In this document: positions 52,800 through 62,830 of the stretch, in pieces | How positions within the stretch are numbered: the stretch's first letter is position 1 | Layout of the letters: every line of letters begins with the position of its first letter | Assembly (NCBI RefSeq): GCF_004745955.1 | Contig: NZ_SRLD01000015.1 | Location: 1 to 64,000 of the forward strand | Source: Hymenobacter elongatus | Lineage (GTDB): Bacteria; Bacteroidota; Bacteroidia; Cytophagales; Hymenobacteraceae | Length of the DNA stretch: 64,000 bases | Direction: 5' to 3' | The notes under the pieces: model-generated | Databases searched by the model: none | The model's input: the letters and a program-made list of their open reading frames with translations, nothing else | What the model was told of the DNA's origin: nothing | Made by a program: the position numbers and the translations under genes

Positions 52800-53990
52800 T
52801 TATTTTTGAGTCTTCCGGCGCGCTATTTCTTTTTGGATCAGCAGAAACTCGCGGCTGCTCTGGCCCGCTATGGCTGTATTCTCGTCCGCGCGCCGCAGCA
52901 GGTAAGGCATTACTGACTCCACGGGGCCGTAAGGGACGTATTTAGCCGTGTTGTAGCCCGCATTAGCCAAGTTATAGGTTAGGTTGTCGCTCATGCCGTA
53001 GAGCTGCGCAAACCAGACGCGCGGGTCGCCGGGGCGTATGTTAGCCTCCTGCATTAAACCCGTGAGCAGCAGAGAGCTGGCCTCATTATGGGTGCCGGCA
53101 CAAATGCTGATCCGGTCGGCATGAGCTATGCAATAGCGCAGTGCATCATCATACAGCTGGTCGGTAGCGTCTTTGCTGGCATTGATGGGGTTTTGATAGC
53201 CGCGCTGCGTGGCTACCCGGCCCTCTTTTTCCATGTAAGCGCCCCGCACCAGTTTGCCGCCCAGAAAATAATTGCCCCGCGCAGCCGCCTCACACGCCTG
53301 TTCGATGGCCTCTAACCGGTCGTGGCGGTAGAGTTGGTACGTATTCCAGACGATGGCTGAGTCGTGGTTGTATTTGGCCATCATTTCGTAGGCCAAGGCA
53401 TCAATCGTGCCCTGAAACCAGCTTTCTTCGGCGTCGATAAACACCCGAACCCCGTATTGATGCGCTCGGGCACAAATGGCTTCCACGCGGGCTTTCGACC
53501 GGTCGTAGCTGGCCTGCTCGGCGCTGGAAAGAGCCTTGCCGCTCTGCACTTTCTCCAGCAAAGCACTATCGGCAACGCCAGTGACTTTGAACACGGAGAA
53601 AGGAATGTGAGTAGAGCGGTGCGCTAAGTCGATGGTTGCCAAAATCTCATCCCGCGTGTGGTCGAAACTGTGGTCGTTGCCTTCGCCTTCCACCGAGTAA
53701 TCGAGAATGGTGCCGATGTTGTAGCGCCCCAGTTCCTCAATGGCAGGCAGGCATTCGCGGATGGTCTCGCCGCCGCAAAACTGCTCGAAAATGGTTTTCT
53801 TAATCAAAAACTTCACCGGTAGCTTCCATTTTAGCGCCGATTTCATCAGGCCGCCCCCGGCTTTGACCAAGGTAGTGTTGTTCATGGCCGCGAACAGAGC
53901 GTACATCTTGCGTAGCTCAATATCCGATTTGGAGGCGAAAGCAACGGCCGTATCGGTAAAGGAAATGGGCGGGGATTGGGTTACTGGCAT
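52800..53990 (-). CDS. Proline dehydrogenase
   Basis: A 396-residue FAD-dependent enzyme that oxidises proline to pyrroline-5-carboxylate. The TIM-barrel motifs LVRGAYMEKE, FIDAEESW and FAQLYGMSDNLTYNLA fit the monofunctional ProDH family of Bacteroidota; there is no P5C dehydrogenase part. The C-terminus YLLRRADENTAIAGQ matches the conserved RRxxEN substrate-binding helix. The ATG at 53990 is preferred as the conserved start. Divergent from the aro gene at 54164. Confidence 0.9.
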   Translation of the reverse strand: MPVTQSPPISFTDTAVAFASKSDIELRKMYALFAAMNNTTLVKAGGGLMKSALKWKLPVKFLIKKTIFEQFCGGETIRECLPAIEELGRYNIGTILDYSVEGEGNDHSFDHTRDEILATIDLAHRSTHIPFSVFKVTGVADSALLEKVQSGKALSSAEQASYDRSKARVEAICARAHQYGVRVFIDAEESWFQGTIDALAYEMMAKYNHDSAIVWNTYQLYRHDRLEAIEQACEAAARGNYFLGGKLVRGAYMEKEGRVATQRGYQNPINASKDATDQLYDDALRYCIAHADRISICAGTHNEASSLLLTGLMQEANIRPGDPRVWFAQLYGMSDNLTYNLANAGYNTAKYVPYGPVESVMPYLLRRADENTAIAGQSSREFLLIQKEIARRKTQK

Positions 53991-54163
53991 GCGGGTGGCT
54001 AGCTTTGGGCGGGCTAATGAGAGAGGCCTGTTTGGCAAGGCGAAGATAGCCGTTAAACATCGTTTCGGGCCGCATAGTTACCAGGTTGCCCCGCCTTTTT
54101 GGGTGCTGGCTTGTGCTGGCCGAAAGGAGGTAGCCCACTTCTCTGTTCTTTTTTACCTCATCT

Positions 54164-55261
54164 ATGGAAAGCGTACCTACTGCTGATACATTTTTCACCC
54201 GGCTGTTGGCCGCCAAGGGCCAGCCGATGCTTATCGCGGGGCCCTGTAGCGCCGAAACGGAGCAGCAGGTGCTAACGACGGCCAAAGCGCTGAAGGCGTT
54301 GGGGAACATCGATCTGTTCCGGGCCGGTATCTGGAAGCCCCGCACTCGCCCCGGTTCCTTCGAAGGGGTAGGAGCACAGGGCTTGGCTTGGCTGCGCCGC
54401 ATGAAAGAGGAAGTAGGATTGCCCGTGACGGTGGAAGTGGCCACGCCCCGCCATGTCGAAGAGGCTCTGGCGCATGGCGTAGACGTACTCTGGATCGGGG
54501 CTCGCACCACGGTAAACCCGTTTGCGGTGCAGGAGCTGGCCGATGCCCTGGCGGGCACCAATATCCCCGTGATGGTGAAGAACCCCGTCAATCCGGATGT
54601 GGCCTTATGGGCTGGGGCGTTGGAGCGGCTAGAGCGGGCCGGTATTCGGCAGCTGGCGGCCATCCATCGGGGCTTTAGCACCTTTGCTCCGTCGCGCTAC
54701 CGCAACGCGCCTACCTGGCAGTTGGCTATTGAGCTCAAAACGCGCTTTCCGCACTTGCCACTAATATGTGACCCCAGCCACATTGGGGGCCGGCGCGACC
54801 TGCTGCTGCCTATTTCCCAAAAAGCCCTCGATTTGGACTACGATGGGCTCATGATTGAAACCCACCCCGACCCCGACCATGCGCTCAGTGATGCCGAGCA
54901 GCAAGTGACCCCGCAGCGCCTGGGAGAGATTTTGGCGGAGCTAAAGTATCGCTACCGCTCCAGCGACAACGAAGATTACCTGAACAAGGCCGAGGAGCTG
55001 CGGCAGAAAATGGATGTGGCCGACCGGGAAATCATTGAAGCCCTGGCGCGACGCATGTCTTTGGTAGAGGAGCTGGCTGAATACAAAAGGGAAAATAACG
55101 TTAAGATCCTGCAGCTCGACCGCTGGAACGAAATTTTTACTTCCCGGCTGCAATGGGCAGGGAAGCTGCGGGTAAACGAGAAGTTTGTGGCGGAGCTCTA
55201 TAAGCTCATCCATTTGGAGAGCATTCGAAAGCAAACCGAAATTCTACAGCGCCCGGACTAA
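54164..55261 (+). CDS. Bifunctional DAHP synthase / chorismate mutase (AroQ type)
   Basis: A 365-residue fusion. Residues 1-265 are a type Ib DAHP synthase (LIAGPCSAE, FRAGIWKPRTRPGSFEG, CDPSHIGG), which makes the first intermediate of the shikimate pathway. Residues about 270-365 are an AroQ-type chorismate mutase (LRQKMDVADREIIEALARRM, then RWNEI) that converts chorismate to prephenate. The mutase part likely also gives feedback control. It starts a plus-strand aromatic amino acid set with aroB and aroA, interrupted by a lipoprotein gene on the other strand. Confidence 0.95.
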   Translation: MESVPTADTFFTRLLAAKGQPMLIAGPCSAETEQQVLTTAKALKALGNIDLFRAGIWKPRTRPGSFEGVGAQGLAWLRRMKEEVGLPVTVEVATPRHVEEALAHGVDVLWIGARTTVNPFAVQELADALAGTNIPVMVKNPVNPDVALWAGALERLERAGIRQLAAIHRGFSTFAPSRYRNAPTWQLAIELKTRFPHLPLICDPSHIGGRRDLLLPISQKALDLDYDGLMIETHPDPDHALSDAEQQVTPQRLGEILAELKYRYRSSDNEDYLNKAEELRQKMDVADREIIEALARRMSLVEELAEYKRENNVKILQLDRWNEIFTSRLQWAGKLRVNEKFVAELYKLIHLESIRKQTEILQRPD

Positions 55262-55289
55262 CTGTCCTCGATTGGTCGGCCGGTGAGCT

Positions 55290-55730
55290 TTAGCGCTTGC
55301 CGGTAAACTCGGTGTACTGGCCCTTGTGCCCTCCTTTGTAGTACACGTTGCCGCCTTTGCCATTCTCGGTATCCTGCAGAACAAGCTTATTACCCGAAAC
55401 AGAATAAAACTGCTGGCTTTTGTAGCCACGATAGATGATCATATTCTTGCTTTTACGCCAGCCGTTGCCCACGGCTTTCAGCCGAAACTTAGCCGCTCCG
55501 ATCATGGCTCCGTCCTGATAGAACCGGGCCCGGCCGCGTCGGTCAAACTCAACGACCACCGTGTGGCCGGTAGTAGCCGGAGTGGCGCTACCGGCCGCGT
55601 TGGCACTTTGCACCCATTCCCAGCGACCAACCAGCTGGTCTTCCATTGTTGGCATTGCATCGCGGCTGCAGGCTGAGCCACTGGTGGCTACGGCAAATAC
55701 ATAAAGCCAAGGGGAGCAGGGCGCTTTCAT
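55290..55730 (-). CDS. Small lipoprotein, lipocalin-like
   Basis: A 146-residue lipoprotein: signal peptide with lipobox GSAC, then a beta-rich mature part with GRWEWVQSANAAG, VVEFDRRGRARFYQDG and KSQQFYSVSGNKLVLQD, like small lipocalin/META-type proteins of Bacteroidota. Substrate unknown. The ATG at 55730 yields the lipoprotein signal. It lies on the minus strand inside the plus-strand aro set. Confidence 0.7.
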   Translation of the reverse strand: MKAPCSPWLYVFAVATSGSACSRDAMPTMEDQLVGRWEWVQSANAAGSATPATTGHTVVVEFDRRGRARFYQDGAMIGAAKFRLKAVGNGWRKSKNMIIYRGYKSQQFYSVSGNKLVLQDTENGKGGNVYYKGGHKGQYTEFTGKR

Positions 55731-55851
55731 AAGAGTAGTGAAAGGAGTTGTTTTCTTTGTGATGTGGAATAATGGCACGTCTATATTTTGCACCAAAGTA
55801 AGTTTTATTTGGCTTAAATACTTCTTGTTAGGTGTATTTTTTTGTTTAAAG

Positions 55852-56898
55852 ATGAAAAAATTGGATAATAGAATTTCAATTGGTTTTCAGGCATTGGATG
55901 AGCTGGCGTCTGTGCTCCGGCAGCCAGCCGTAAGCCAGGTTTTTGTGCTAGTCGATTCCAACACGGTGCAGCACTGCTACCCGCTGGTGAAGGCCTATCT
56001 GCCGGAGCACACCTTGGTTGAAATTCCGGCCGGGGAGGAACACAAAACCCTAGCCAGCTGCGACTCGGTATGGTGTCGCCTCACGGAGAAAGCCGCCGAC
56101 CGATTTGCCGTTGTGGTGAACCTGGGCGGTGGCGTAGTAACTGACCTGGGCGGGTTTTGCGCCGCTACTTACAAGCGGGGCATTCGCTTTGTGCAGGTGC
56201 CGACCACGTTGCTGGCCCAGGTTGATGCGAGTGTGGGTGGTAAAACCGGTATTGACTTCCTGGGTTTCAAAAACCAGATTGGCGTATTTCAGGAGCCAGC
56301 GGGCGTTTTTATCGACCCACGCTTTCTGACCACTCTGGACGGCCGTCAGCTGAAGTCGGGCTATGCCGAAGTGGTGAAGCACTGGCTGATTGCGGATGCT
56401 GAAGCATTTGCGTTCCAGCGCCACGCGGGAGTGGTAGTCGAAGACTGGACGGACATCATCCGGGCGTCCGTCGCTACTAAACAGCACATCGTGGAGGCCG
56501 ATCCGCTGGAATCGGGGTTGCGGAAAGTGCTTAATTTTGGCCATACTGTCGGCCACGCCCTGGAAAGCTACCTGCTACAGCAGCCCGGCCGCGAAATACT
56601 GCACGGGGAGGCCGTAGCTGCCGGAATGGTGTGCGAAGCCTGGCTATCGGCGCAACGAGGCATGCTGAGCGCGCAGGAGCTGGAGCAAATAGAGGTTTTC
56701 CTGTTTTCGGTATTCGAGAAAGTACAGTTTGTAACCCTTGAAACCGCTGTTATTGCCCAACTAGCCCTGCAGGACAAAAAGAACAGCGGTACCACCATTA
56801 ACTGCACGCTGCTCGACGGCATCGGGAAGGCCGTGTACGACCAGCCCGTGCCTGTGGCCGAAATAACGGAGGCGCTGCGCTACTATCACCGGCTATAA
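55852..56898 (+). CDS. aroB: 3-dehydroquinate synthase
   Basis: A 348-residue NAD- and metal-dependent synthase that turns DAHP into 3-dehydroquinate. The NAD-binding motif NLGGGVVTDLGGF, the QVPTTLLAQVDASVGGKTGID stretch split by its usual residues, and the metal-binding GHTVGHALE with HGEAVAAGM are all present. The ATG at 55852 fits the family N-terminus; the longer upstream frame reads through an AT-rich promoter-like leader. aroA follows after about 50 bases. Confidence 0.95.
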   Translation: MKKLDNRISIGFQALDELASVLRQPAVSQVFVLVDSNTVQHCYPLVKAYLPEHTLVEIPAGEEHKTLASCDSVWCRLTEKAADRFAVVVNLGGGVVTDLGGFCAATYKRGIRFVQVPTTLLAQVDASVGGKTGIDFLGFKNQIGVFQEPAGVFIDPRFLTTLDGRQLKSGYAEVVKHWLIADAEAFAFQRHAGVVVEDWTDIIRASVATKQHIVEADPLESGLRKVLNFGHTVGHALESYLLQQPGREILHGEAVAAGMVCEAWLSAQRGMLSAQELEQIEVFLFSVFEKVQFVTLETAVIAQLALQDKKNSGTTINCTLLDGIGKAVYDQPVPVAEITEALRYYHRL

Positions 56899-56948
56899 GC
56901 CGGTAATTTGCCGTCAGATTTTTTCTCCAGCCTAACTGATTTTCACTC

Positions 56949-58202
56949 ATCGATACTTCTTCTTCCTTACACCTAAGCTGGTCGGGCCGGCCCCTCAGCG
57001 GCAGCGCCCAACTACCAGCCTCCAAAAGCGAAAGCAACCGGGCGCTGATTATTCAGGCCTTGGCCGGGGGCGGACAGCTGCACAACCTGTCGGACGCCAA
57101 CGATACGGAGCTGATGCAGCGCCTGCTGGCGGAGCCCGCCACAGCCGACACGCTCAACGCTGAGGATGCGGGCACTGTCATGCGCTTTCTGACGGCGTAT
57201 CTGGCCATTACCGGGCGCCAGGTGCTGCTCACGGGCACGGCCCGCATGCGGCAGCGGCCTATCGGGGTGCTGGTAGATGCCTTACGGCAGCTCGGAGCCC
57301 GCATCGACTACACGGAGCAAGCCGGGTTTCCGCCCCTGCAGCTACAAGGGCGCACGCCCCAACCGCCCGCAGAGGAGCCCGTGGAGCTGCGCGTACGCGG
57401 CGACATCAGCAGCCAGTATATTTCGGCTCTAATGATGATTGGGCCGCAGCTGCCTGGCGGCCTGCGCCTGCGCCTGCTTGGCAAAGTTGGCTCCCGTCCG
57501 TATATCCGCATGACGCAGTCGTTGATGCAGCATTTCGGAGCCCAGTGCCGCGACCTGGGCGAGGTGGTGGAAGTGCGGCCCCACGCCTATCAGCCCGCCG
57601 ATTATACCATTGAAGGCGACTGGTCGGCGGCCAGCTATTGGTATGCTATGGTGGCGTTGGCTCCGGCTGGCTCATCTATTGTGCTGCCGGGGCTGCGCCA
57701 GTATTCGTGGCAGGGCGACCAGGCCATCGTCGGTATTATGGCGCAGTTGGGGGTGGTTACGGAGTTCGGAGCCGAAGGCGTAACGCTGACCCAGCAAGCC
57801 CCAGCGCTAGCCGTAGAGCAGGACTTTACCCACTGCCCCGATCTGGCCCAGACCGTAGCCGTGGTGGCCGCCGCTACGGGCGTGCCCTTAGTTCTCACGG
57901 GCCTGGAGAGCTTGCGGATTAAAGAAACCGACCGGATTGCCGCGCTGCAAATTGAGCTGGCCAAATTCGGCGGGGCGCTGCTGGATGAGGGTGACGGCCG
58001 GTTTCGGGTGCCCAGCGCGGCATTTCAGGTATCGGGTCAGAGCATCGACACCTACCACGACCACCGGATGGCTATGGCTTTCGCGCCCTTGGCATTGCGC
58101 GGTCCGCTCACGATACTGGCCCCGGCGGTAGTGCGTAAGTCGTATCCGCAATTTTGGCGGGAGCTGGGCACGGCAGGTTTCACCGTAACAGAGCAGACCT
58201 GA
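56949..58202 (+). CDS. aroA: EPSP synthase, with no standard start codon
   Basis: 3-phosphoshikimate 1-carboxyvinyltransferase, the sixth shikimate step. The N-terminal substrate motif LPASKSESNRAL and the downstream DAGTVMRFL, GNPDE-like and KETDRI motifs, with the DTYHDHRMAM active-site region, are all in one frame. The frame is open only after a TGA at 56937-56939, and between it and the essential motif there is no in-frame ATG, GTG or TTG. The closest candidate is ATC at 56949. A TTG at 57060 would delete the SKSESNR site and cannot make an active enzyme. The start is therefore provisional. It follows aroB by 50 bases. Confidence 0.85.
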   Translation: MDTSSSLHLSWSGRPLSGSAQLPASKSESNRALIIQALAGGGQLHNLSDANDTELMQRLLAEPATADTLNAEDAGTVMRFLTAYLAITGRQVLLTGTARMRQRPIGVLVDALRQLGARIDYTEQAGFPPLQLQGRTPQPPAEEPVELRVRGDISSQYISALMMIGPQLPGGLRLRLLGKVGSRPYIRMTQSLMQHFGAQCRDLGEVVEVRPHAYQPADYTIEGDWSAASYWYAMVALAPAGSSIVLPGLRQYSWQGDQAIVGIMAQLGVVTEFGAEGVTLTQQAPALAVEQDFTHCPDLAQTVAVVAAATGVPLVLTGLESLRIKETDRIAALQIELAKFGGALLDEGDGRFRVPSAAFQVSGQSIDTYHDHRMAMAFAPLALRGPLTILAPAVVRKSYPQFWRELGTAGFTVTEQT

Positions 58203-58207
58203 AATAT

Positions 58208-59014
58208 CTAGGATAGTGGGAGCAGACTCTGGAAGTAGGCGGCTGAGTGTTGCAATCTGCTTCCATACCAGCTAAACAGCTCGCCATCGACAATGCGTAC
58301 CGTGGCCGAGGGACAAAGCGCCTGGAACTCGGCCACATGCTTTTCGGCAAATGGGTAAGGCTCCGAGGAAAGTAGGATAGCCTCTGGGGATACCGCCGCC
58401 AGCTGGGCCGCCGTGACATCCGGATAGCGCGTAGCGTCGGCAAACACATTACGAAAGCCCGCCCGCTGTAGCATCTCATCAATGAACGTACCACCGGCCG
58501 CTACCATGTAGGGCTTGCGCCAGATGAAATAAGCTGCCGAAACCGGCCGGGGCGCTGGTTGCAGCGCGGTGAATGAAGCTTCTATCGTGTCGGCCAGAAG
58601 CTGGGCGCGGGCAGCCGTGCCGATGATGGTGCCCAGCTGCCGAATCATGCGCAAGGAATCTTCCAGAGTGGTAATGTCGCTCAGCCAGACTGGGTGCTTT
58701 TCGGCTAGTTGTTCGATGCCCGACTGGTAGTTCTCTTCCTTGTTGCCAATAATCAGGTCGGGCTTCAGCGAGTCAATTTTGGCAAAATCAAAATTCTTGG
58801 TACCCCCGATTACCGTCGCTTGCTGGCGTGCCTCGGCCGGGTGAATGCAGAATTTGGTGACGCCTACTACGCGGCTTCCCAGCCCCAGGTCGAAGAGCAG
58901 CTCCGTTTGGGAAGGCACCAGCGAAACGATGCGCTGCGGCGGATATGCCACCGTCACGCGCCGCTGCATCTGGTCGGTGAAGGTGAGCGGCGGCTGAATG
59001 AAAGGCAGGTCCAA
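58208..59014 (-). CDS. BtuF-like metal/corrinoid-binding receptor
   Basis: A 268-residue helical-backbone metal receptor (class III periplasmic binding fold). Conserved parts: RIVSLVPSQTELLFDLGLG, KPDLIIGNKEEN and YFIWRKPYMVAAGGTFIDEM, typical of BtuF-like corrinoid or iron-chelate receptors. There is no signal peptide, which is common for this Bacteroidota subgroup, so it may act in the cytoplasm or be exported in another way. No ABC permease is adjacent. Confidence 0.8.
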   Translation of the reverse strand: MDLPFIQPPLTFTDQMQRRVTVAYPPQRIVSLVPSQTELLFDLGLGSRVVGVTKFCIHPAEARQQATVIGGTKNFDFAKIDSLKPDLIIGNKEENYQSGIEQLAEKHPVWLSDITTLEDSLRMIRQLGTIIGTAARAQLLADTIEASFTALQPAPRPVSAAYFIWRKPYMVAAGGTFIDEMLQRAGFRNVFADATRYPDVTAAQLAAVSPEAILLSSEPYPFAEKHVAEFQALCPSATVRIVDGELFSWYGSRLQHSAAYFQSLLPLS

Positions 59015-59049
59015 GAGCGGAGGATTAACAGGAGTGGGGGTAGCGCTAC

Positions 59050-59922
59050 CTAGAGCAGCTTATAGTTTTTAAACTCAAATAGCCGCTTGCCAGTCTGCTT
59101 TTCAACCCAGTATAGAAGTTTGTTTTTAAACGAGAAGCGCTTCTGCGCGACGTCGATGGCCACCTGCCAGTTCAGGCGGGCAATGCGCGACTTCATCACG
59201 CCGGGATGCGTACCGGTGAATTTCTCCAGCGAGTCGAAGTCGTCGAAGTTGAATACTTCCGTGGTGGCCAGAGGCTGCTCTTCTGGCGGCAGGTCGCCGT
59301 GCCAAAACTGGTTGATGTGCTTCATTTTCTGCAGCATCTGTTTCGGGTTTTTTACCCAGCCATAATGATACACGAAGGCGTCGGCCGGTTGTACGCGCAG
59401 CTTTTCGCCGTTGCGCCGAAACCCTTGGGCATCTTTGAAAGCCGTGATGGTTTTGTCGTTGCGAATCAGCCGCACCTCGTGCCCGTACCAGCGCCGGGAG
59501 TCGCCCACGTAGTCGAAGGTGCCGTAGAAGTGCAGATACTTAAACAAGAGGCCCTCCACCCGCTCGTCGGTGAGGTAGCGCTGGGCCGCCGCCCGAATAG
59601 CCGCGTGGTACTGCTCATGCACTACTTCATCGGCCTGAATATAAAATGCCCAGTCGGCATCGGGCGAAATTTGCCGGAAGGCCTTGTCGGTTTCAATAGC
59701 CAACACGTGGCCGCCCTTGCGCAGCGCCGGGTCCCAGGTCGAGTGCACGATGCGCAGCTTGGGCGAATTGATAGAGCGAATCAGCTCTTCCGTGCCGTCG
59801 TCGCTGTCCCCGATGCTGACCACCATTTCATCCACCACGGGCAGAATAGACGCAATGGCCTCCACCACCGGGTAGTCATTAAGAACCGCGTTTCGAACAA
59901 TCGTGAAGCCGGAAATTTTCAT
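59050..59922 (-). CDS. Glycosyltransferase family 2 protein
   Basis: A 290-residue GT-A fold transferase: FTIVRNAVLNDYPV, then DEMVVSIGDSDDGT for nucleotide binding and a conserved WAFYIQADEV acidic motif that would carry the metal-binding residues. The rest is rich in Tyr, Trp and Lys and lacks membrane helices. It would move a sugar from a nucleotide-sugar to a cell-surface or lipid acceptor; the acceptor is unknown. The ATG at 59922 is the family start. Confidence 0.85.
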   Translation of the reverse strand: MKISGFTIVRNAVLNDYPVVEAIASILPVVDEMVVSIGDSDDGTEELIRSINSPKLRIVHSTWDPALRKGGHVLAIETDKAFRQISPDADWAFYIQADEVVHEQYHAAIRAAAQRYLTDERVEGLLFKYLHFYGTFDYVGDSRRWYGHEVRLIRNDKTITAFKDAQGFRRNGEKLRVQPADAFVYHYGWVKNPKQMLQKMKHINQFWHGDLPPEEQPLATTEVFNFDDFDSLEKFTGTHPGVMKSRIARLNWQVAIDVAQKRFSFKNKLLYWVEKQTGKRLFEFKNYKLL

Positions 59923-59953
59923 GGGCAAGGTGAAGCAAGAAGAGGCACGGTAC

Positions 59954-60002
59954 AGAAACGCATGGCCGGCATTGCCCGAAAGCAAGCCAGCCATGCGTTT
60001 CT
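59954..60002 (-). terminator. 13-bp hairpin between M42 peptidase and glycosyltransferase genes
   Basis: AGAAACGCATGGC and GCCATGCGTTTCT, perfectly paired, placed just past the M42 peptidase stop codon in the minus direction. Confidence 0.7.
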
Positions 60003-60022
60003 ATTAGCGGCCAAAGATAGGC

Positions 60023-61093
60023 TTAGCTGAAGTAGCGGAAATCGTGGTTGTCTTCGATGCGCAACAGCGTTTCGTAGATCAGCTTGGTCACGTTGTCCAC
60101 GTCGTCGGCATGCACAGTTTCTACGGTTGTGTGCATGTATTTGAGAGGAAGCGAGATAAGTGCCGAGGCCACGCCCGAGCCCGAGTAGGCAAACGCATCC
60201 GTATCGGTGCCGGTGGCGCGGGTAGCCGCTGCCCGCTGAAACGGAATGTCGGCTTCCTGCGCGGTCCGGATAATGAGGTCGCGCAGGTTGTTCTGCACGG
60301 CGGGCCCGTAGGTGATTACCGGCCCTTTGCCGCAATGCAAGTCGCCAGCCGTCTTTTTTTCATACATCGGCGACTGTGTGTCGTGGGTCACATCGGTGAT
60401 GATGGCCACGTTGGGGTTGATACGGTGCGCAACCATTTCCGCTCCGCGCAAACCGATTTCCTCCTGCACCGCATTCACGATATAGAGGCCGAATGGCAAT
60501 TTCTTGCCGTTTTCCTGCAGCATGCGGGCCACTTCCGCAATCATGAAGCCGCCCACGCGGTTGTCGAGCGCCCGGCCTACGTAAAACTTCTCGTTCATCA
60601 CCATGAACTCGTCCTCGAAGGTGACGACCGAGCCCACATGCACGCCCATCGCCTCTACTTCCTTCTGGGAAGAGGCGCCGCAATCCAGGAAAATCGTTTC
60701 AATGGTTGGCGCTTTGTCCTGCTCCACCTTGCGGACATGGATGGCGGGCCACCCAAATACGGCTTTTACCACCCCTTTATCGGTGTGAATGTTTACCCGT
60801 TTGGAAGGGGCTACCAAGGCATCCGAACCACCATTGCGGCGCAGATAGATATAGCCTTCCTTGGTGATATAATTAACGAAATAGCTGATTTCGTCGGCGT
60901 GGGCTTCAATAACGACCTTATAGGCAGCTTCCGGATTGATAACACCGACGACCGTACCATAGGTGTCCACAAAGTACTCGTCGATGTAGGGCTTTATATA
61001 GTCAAGCCAAATCTTCTGGCCTTCTTTCTCGAAACCGGTCGGTGAGGCATTATTCAGGTACTTCTCTAAGAAGTCAAAGCTCGCTGTACGCAT
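60023..61093 (-). CDS. M42-family metallo-aminopeptidase
   Basis: A 356-residue zinc/cobalt aminopeptidase of the M42 (FrvX/TET) type. Metal ligands are seen in EAHADEI, RALDNRVGG, the catalytic EE in NAVQEEIGLRG, DVTHD and the C-terminal PLKYMHT. Enzymes of this group form large dodecameric cages that trim peptides in the cytoplasm. The ATG at 61093 matches the normal start (MRTASFDFLEKYLN). It stands alone with a terminator behind it. Confidence 0.9.
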   Translation of the reverse strand: MRTASFDFLEKYLNNASPTGFEKEGQKIWLDYIKPYIDEYFVDTYGTVVGVINPEAAYKVVIEAHADEISYFVNYITKEGYIYLRRNGGSDALVAPSKRVNIHTDKGVVKAVFGWPAIHVRKVEQDKAPTIETIFLDCGASSQKEVEAMGVHVGSVVTFEDEFMVMNEKFYVGRALDNRVGGFMIAEVARMLQENGKKLPFGLYIVNAVQEEIGLRGAEMVAHRINPNVAIITDVTHDTQSPMYEKKTAGDLHCGKGPVITYGPAVQNNLRDLIIRTAQEADIPFQRAAATRATGTDTDAFAYSGSGVASALISLPLKYMHTTVETVHADDVDNVTKLIYETLLRIEDNHDFRYFS

Positions 61094-61222
61094 GGATAAT
61101 AGAGACAAGCCGCACTACGCGCGGATGAAAAGTTAGACCTGTCCCACTACTATGAGATGCGTGAGGCATGCCATAGTAGCGGGGCAGGGCAGTTACGATA
61201 TTAGGGTTAAAATCGATTTAAT

Positions 61223-62791
61223 CTACAGCGGAATATTTCCGTGTTTCTTGCGTGGTAGTACATCCACTTTGTTTTCCAGCATCTTAAAGGCCCGAATTAG
61301 TTTCTGACGGGTCCAGGAAGGCAGAATCACTTCATCTACAAACCCACGATGGGCTGCCCGATACGGCGTGGCAAACTTCTGCTGGTATTCGTCCACCTTC
61401 TCCGCCAGCTTGGCCTCAGGGTCGGCCGCGGCCGCAATTTCACGCTTGAAAATAATTTCGGCGGCACCCTTCGCACCCATTACTGCAATTTCGGCCGTGG
61501 GCCAGGCGTAGTTCATGTCGGCCCCGATATGCTTGGAGTTCATCACGTCGTACGCGCCGCCATAGGCCTTGCGGGTAATCACGGTGATGCGCGGCACGGT
61601 GGCTTCACAGAAAGCGTAGAGCAGCTTGGCCCCGTTGGTAATGATGCCGCGCCACTCTTGGTCGGTGCCGGGCAAGAAGCCAGGCACGTCTTCCAGCACC
61701 AGCAGCGGAATATTGAAAGAGTCGCAGAAACGCACGAAACGGGCCGCTTTCGTCGAGGCGTTAATATCGAGCACGCCCGCCAGCACCGCCGGCTGGTTGC
61801 CCACAATGCCGATGCTGCGGCCGCCCAAGCGGGCAAAGCCGACCACGATATTCTCGGCGAAATTCTGGTGTACTTCCAGGAAGGAGCCCGCGTCGATAAT
61901 ACCTTCAATCACTTCCCGGATGTCGTAGGGCTGGTTTGGGTTTTCGGGAATAATGGTATCCAGCACCGGCCGCGACTCATCCCCGGCGGCGGTGTAGGGC
62001 AGGGCAGGAGCCGTTTCCTCGCAGTTCTGGGGCATGTAGCTCAACAGGGCCTTCAACTGGTTGATGCAGGCTACCTCGTTGGCGCAGCTAAAGTGCGTCA
62101 CGCCGCTTTTAGCCGAGTGCGTGCTGGCTCCGCCCAACTCTTCGCTGGTCACGGTTTCGTGGGTCACGGTTTTCACCACGTTTGGGCCCGTCACGAACAT
62201 GTAGCTCGTGTTTTCGACCATCAGGATAAAGTCCGTAATGGCGGGCGAATACACCGCGCCACCGGCGCAGGGCCCCATAATGGCCGACAGTTGCGGCACC
62301 ACACCCGAGGCCAGGGTGTTCTTATAGAAAATGTCGGCATAGCCACCCAAGCTCACCACACCCTCCTGAATCCGGGCCCCGCCCGAGTCGTTGAGGCCAA
62401 TAACGGGCGCACCGTTTTTCATGGCGAGGTCCATGATTTTCACGATTTTCTCGGCGTGCGTTTCCGACAAGGAGCCGCCAAACACCGTGAAGTCCTGCGA
62501 GAAAATATATACCAAACGGCCGTTCACCGTGCCATATCCCGTCACCACGCCGTCGCCGAGGTAATATTCCTTATCCAGACCGAAGTCTTTGGAGCGGTGC
62601 ATCACGAATTTGCCGATTTCCTCAAACGAGCCTTCGTCCATCAGCAAGTCTACCCGCTCCCGGGCCGACAGCTTGCCTTTGGCGTGTTGGGCGTCGATGC
62701 GGGCCTGGCCGCCGCCGAGCAGCGCCTCCTGATTTTTGCGGTCGAGGATTTCTAGTTTGCTTAGTTGGGCTTCAGCGTGCGGATCGGACAT
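61223..62791 (-). CDS. Acyl-CoA carboxylase beta subunit (propionyl/methylmalonyl type)
   Basis: A 522-residue carboxyltransferase subunit. Two crotonase-like domains with the conserved stretches [25 protein letters not shown] and [16 protein letters not shown], and in the second half DVPGFLPGT and [16 protein letters not shown]. Works with a biotin-carrying alpha subunit to carboxylate propionyl- or methylmalonyl-CoA; the partner gene is not in the window. TACCTTTG at 62823-62830 on the minus strand is its probable -7 element. Confidence 0.9.
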   Translation of the reverse strand: MSDPHAEAQLSKLEILDRKNQEALLGGGQARIDAQHAKGKLSARERVDLLMDEGSFEEIGKFVMHRSKDFGLDKEYYLGDGVVTGYGTVNGRLVYIFSQDFTVFGGSLSETHAEKIVKIMDLAMKNGAPVIGLNDSGGARIQEGVVSLGGYADIFYKNTLASGVVPQLSAIMGPCAGGAVYSPAITDFILMVENTSYMFVTGPNVVKTVTHETVTSEELGGASTHSAKSGVTHFSCANEVACINQLKALLSYMPQNCEETAPALPYTAAGDESRPVLDTIIPENPNQPYDIREVIEGIIDAGSFLEVHQNFAENIVVGFARLGGRSIGIVGNQPAVLAGVLDINASTKAARFVRFCDSFNIPLLVLEDVPGFLPGTDQEWRGIITNGAKLLYAFCEATVPRITVITRKAYGGAYDVMNSKHIGADMNYAWPTAEIAVMGAKGAAEIIFKREIAAAADPEAKLAEKVDEYQQKFATPYRAAHRGFVDEVILPSWTRQKLIRAFKMLENKVDVLPRKKHGNIPL

Positions 62792-62822
62792 TCGAGGAAA
62801 CTGGTGGGGTGAGTAATGAAGT

Positions 62823-62830
62823 CAAAGGTA
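62823..62830 (-). promoter_or_regulatory. -7 promoter element of the carboxylase gene
   Basis: TACCTTTG on the minus strand, about 32 bases before the start codon, a full match to TAnnTTTG. Confidence 0.45.

Noticed and set aside
61349..62755. 468-codon plus-strand frame opposite the carboxylase
   Set aside because: Shadow frame; the minus strand has complete carboxyltransferase motifs.
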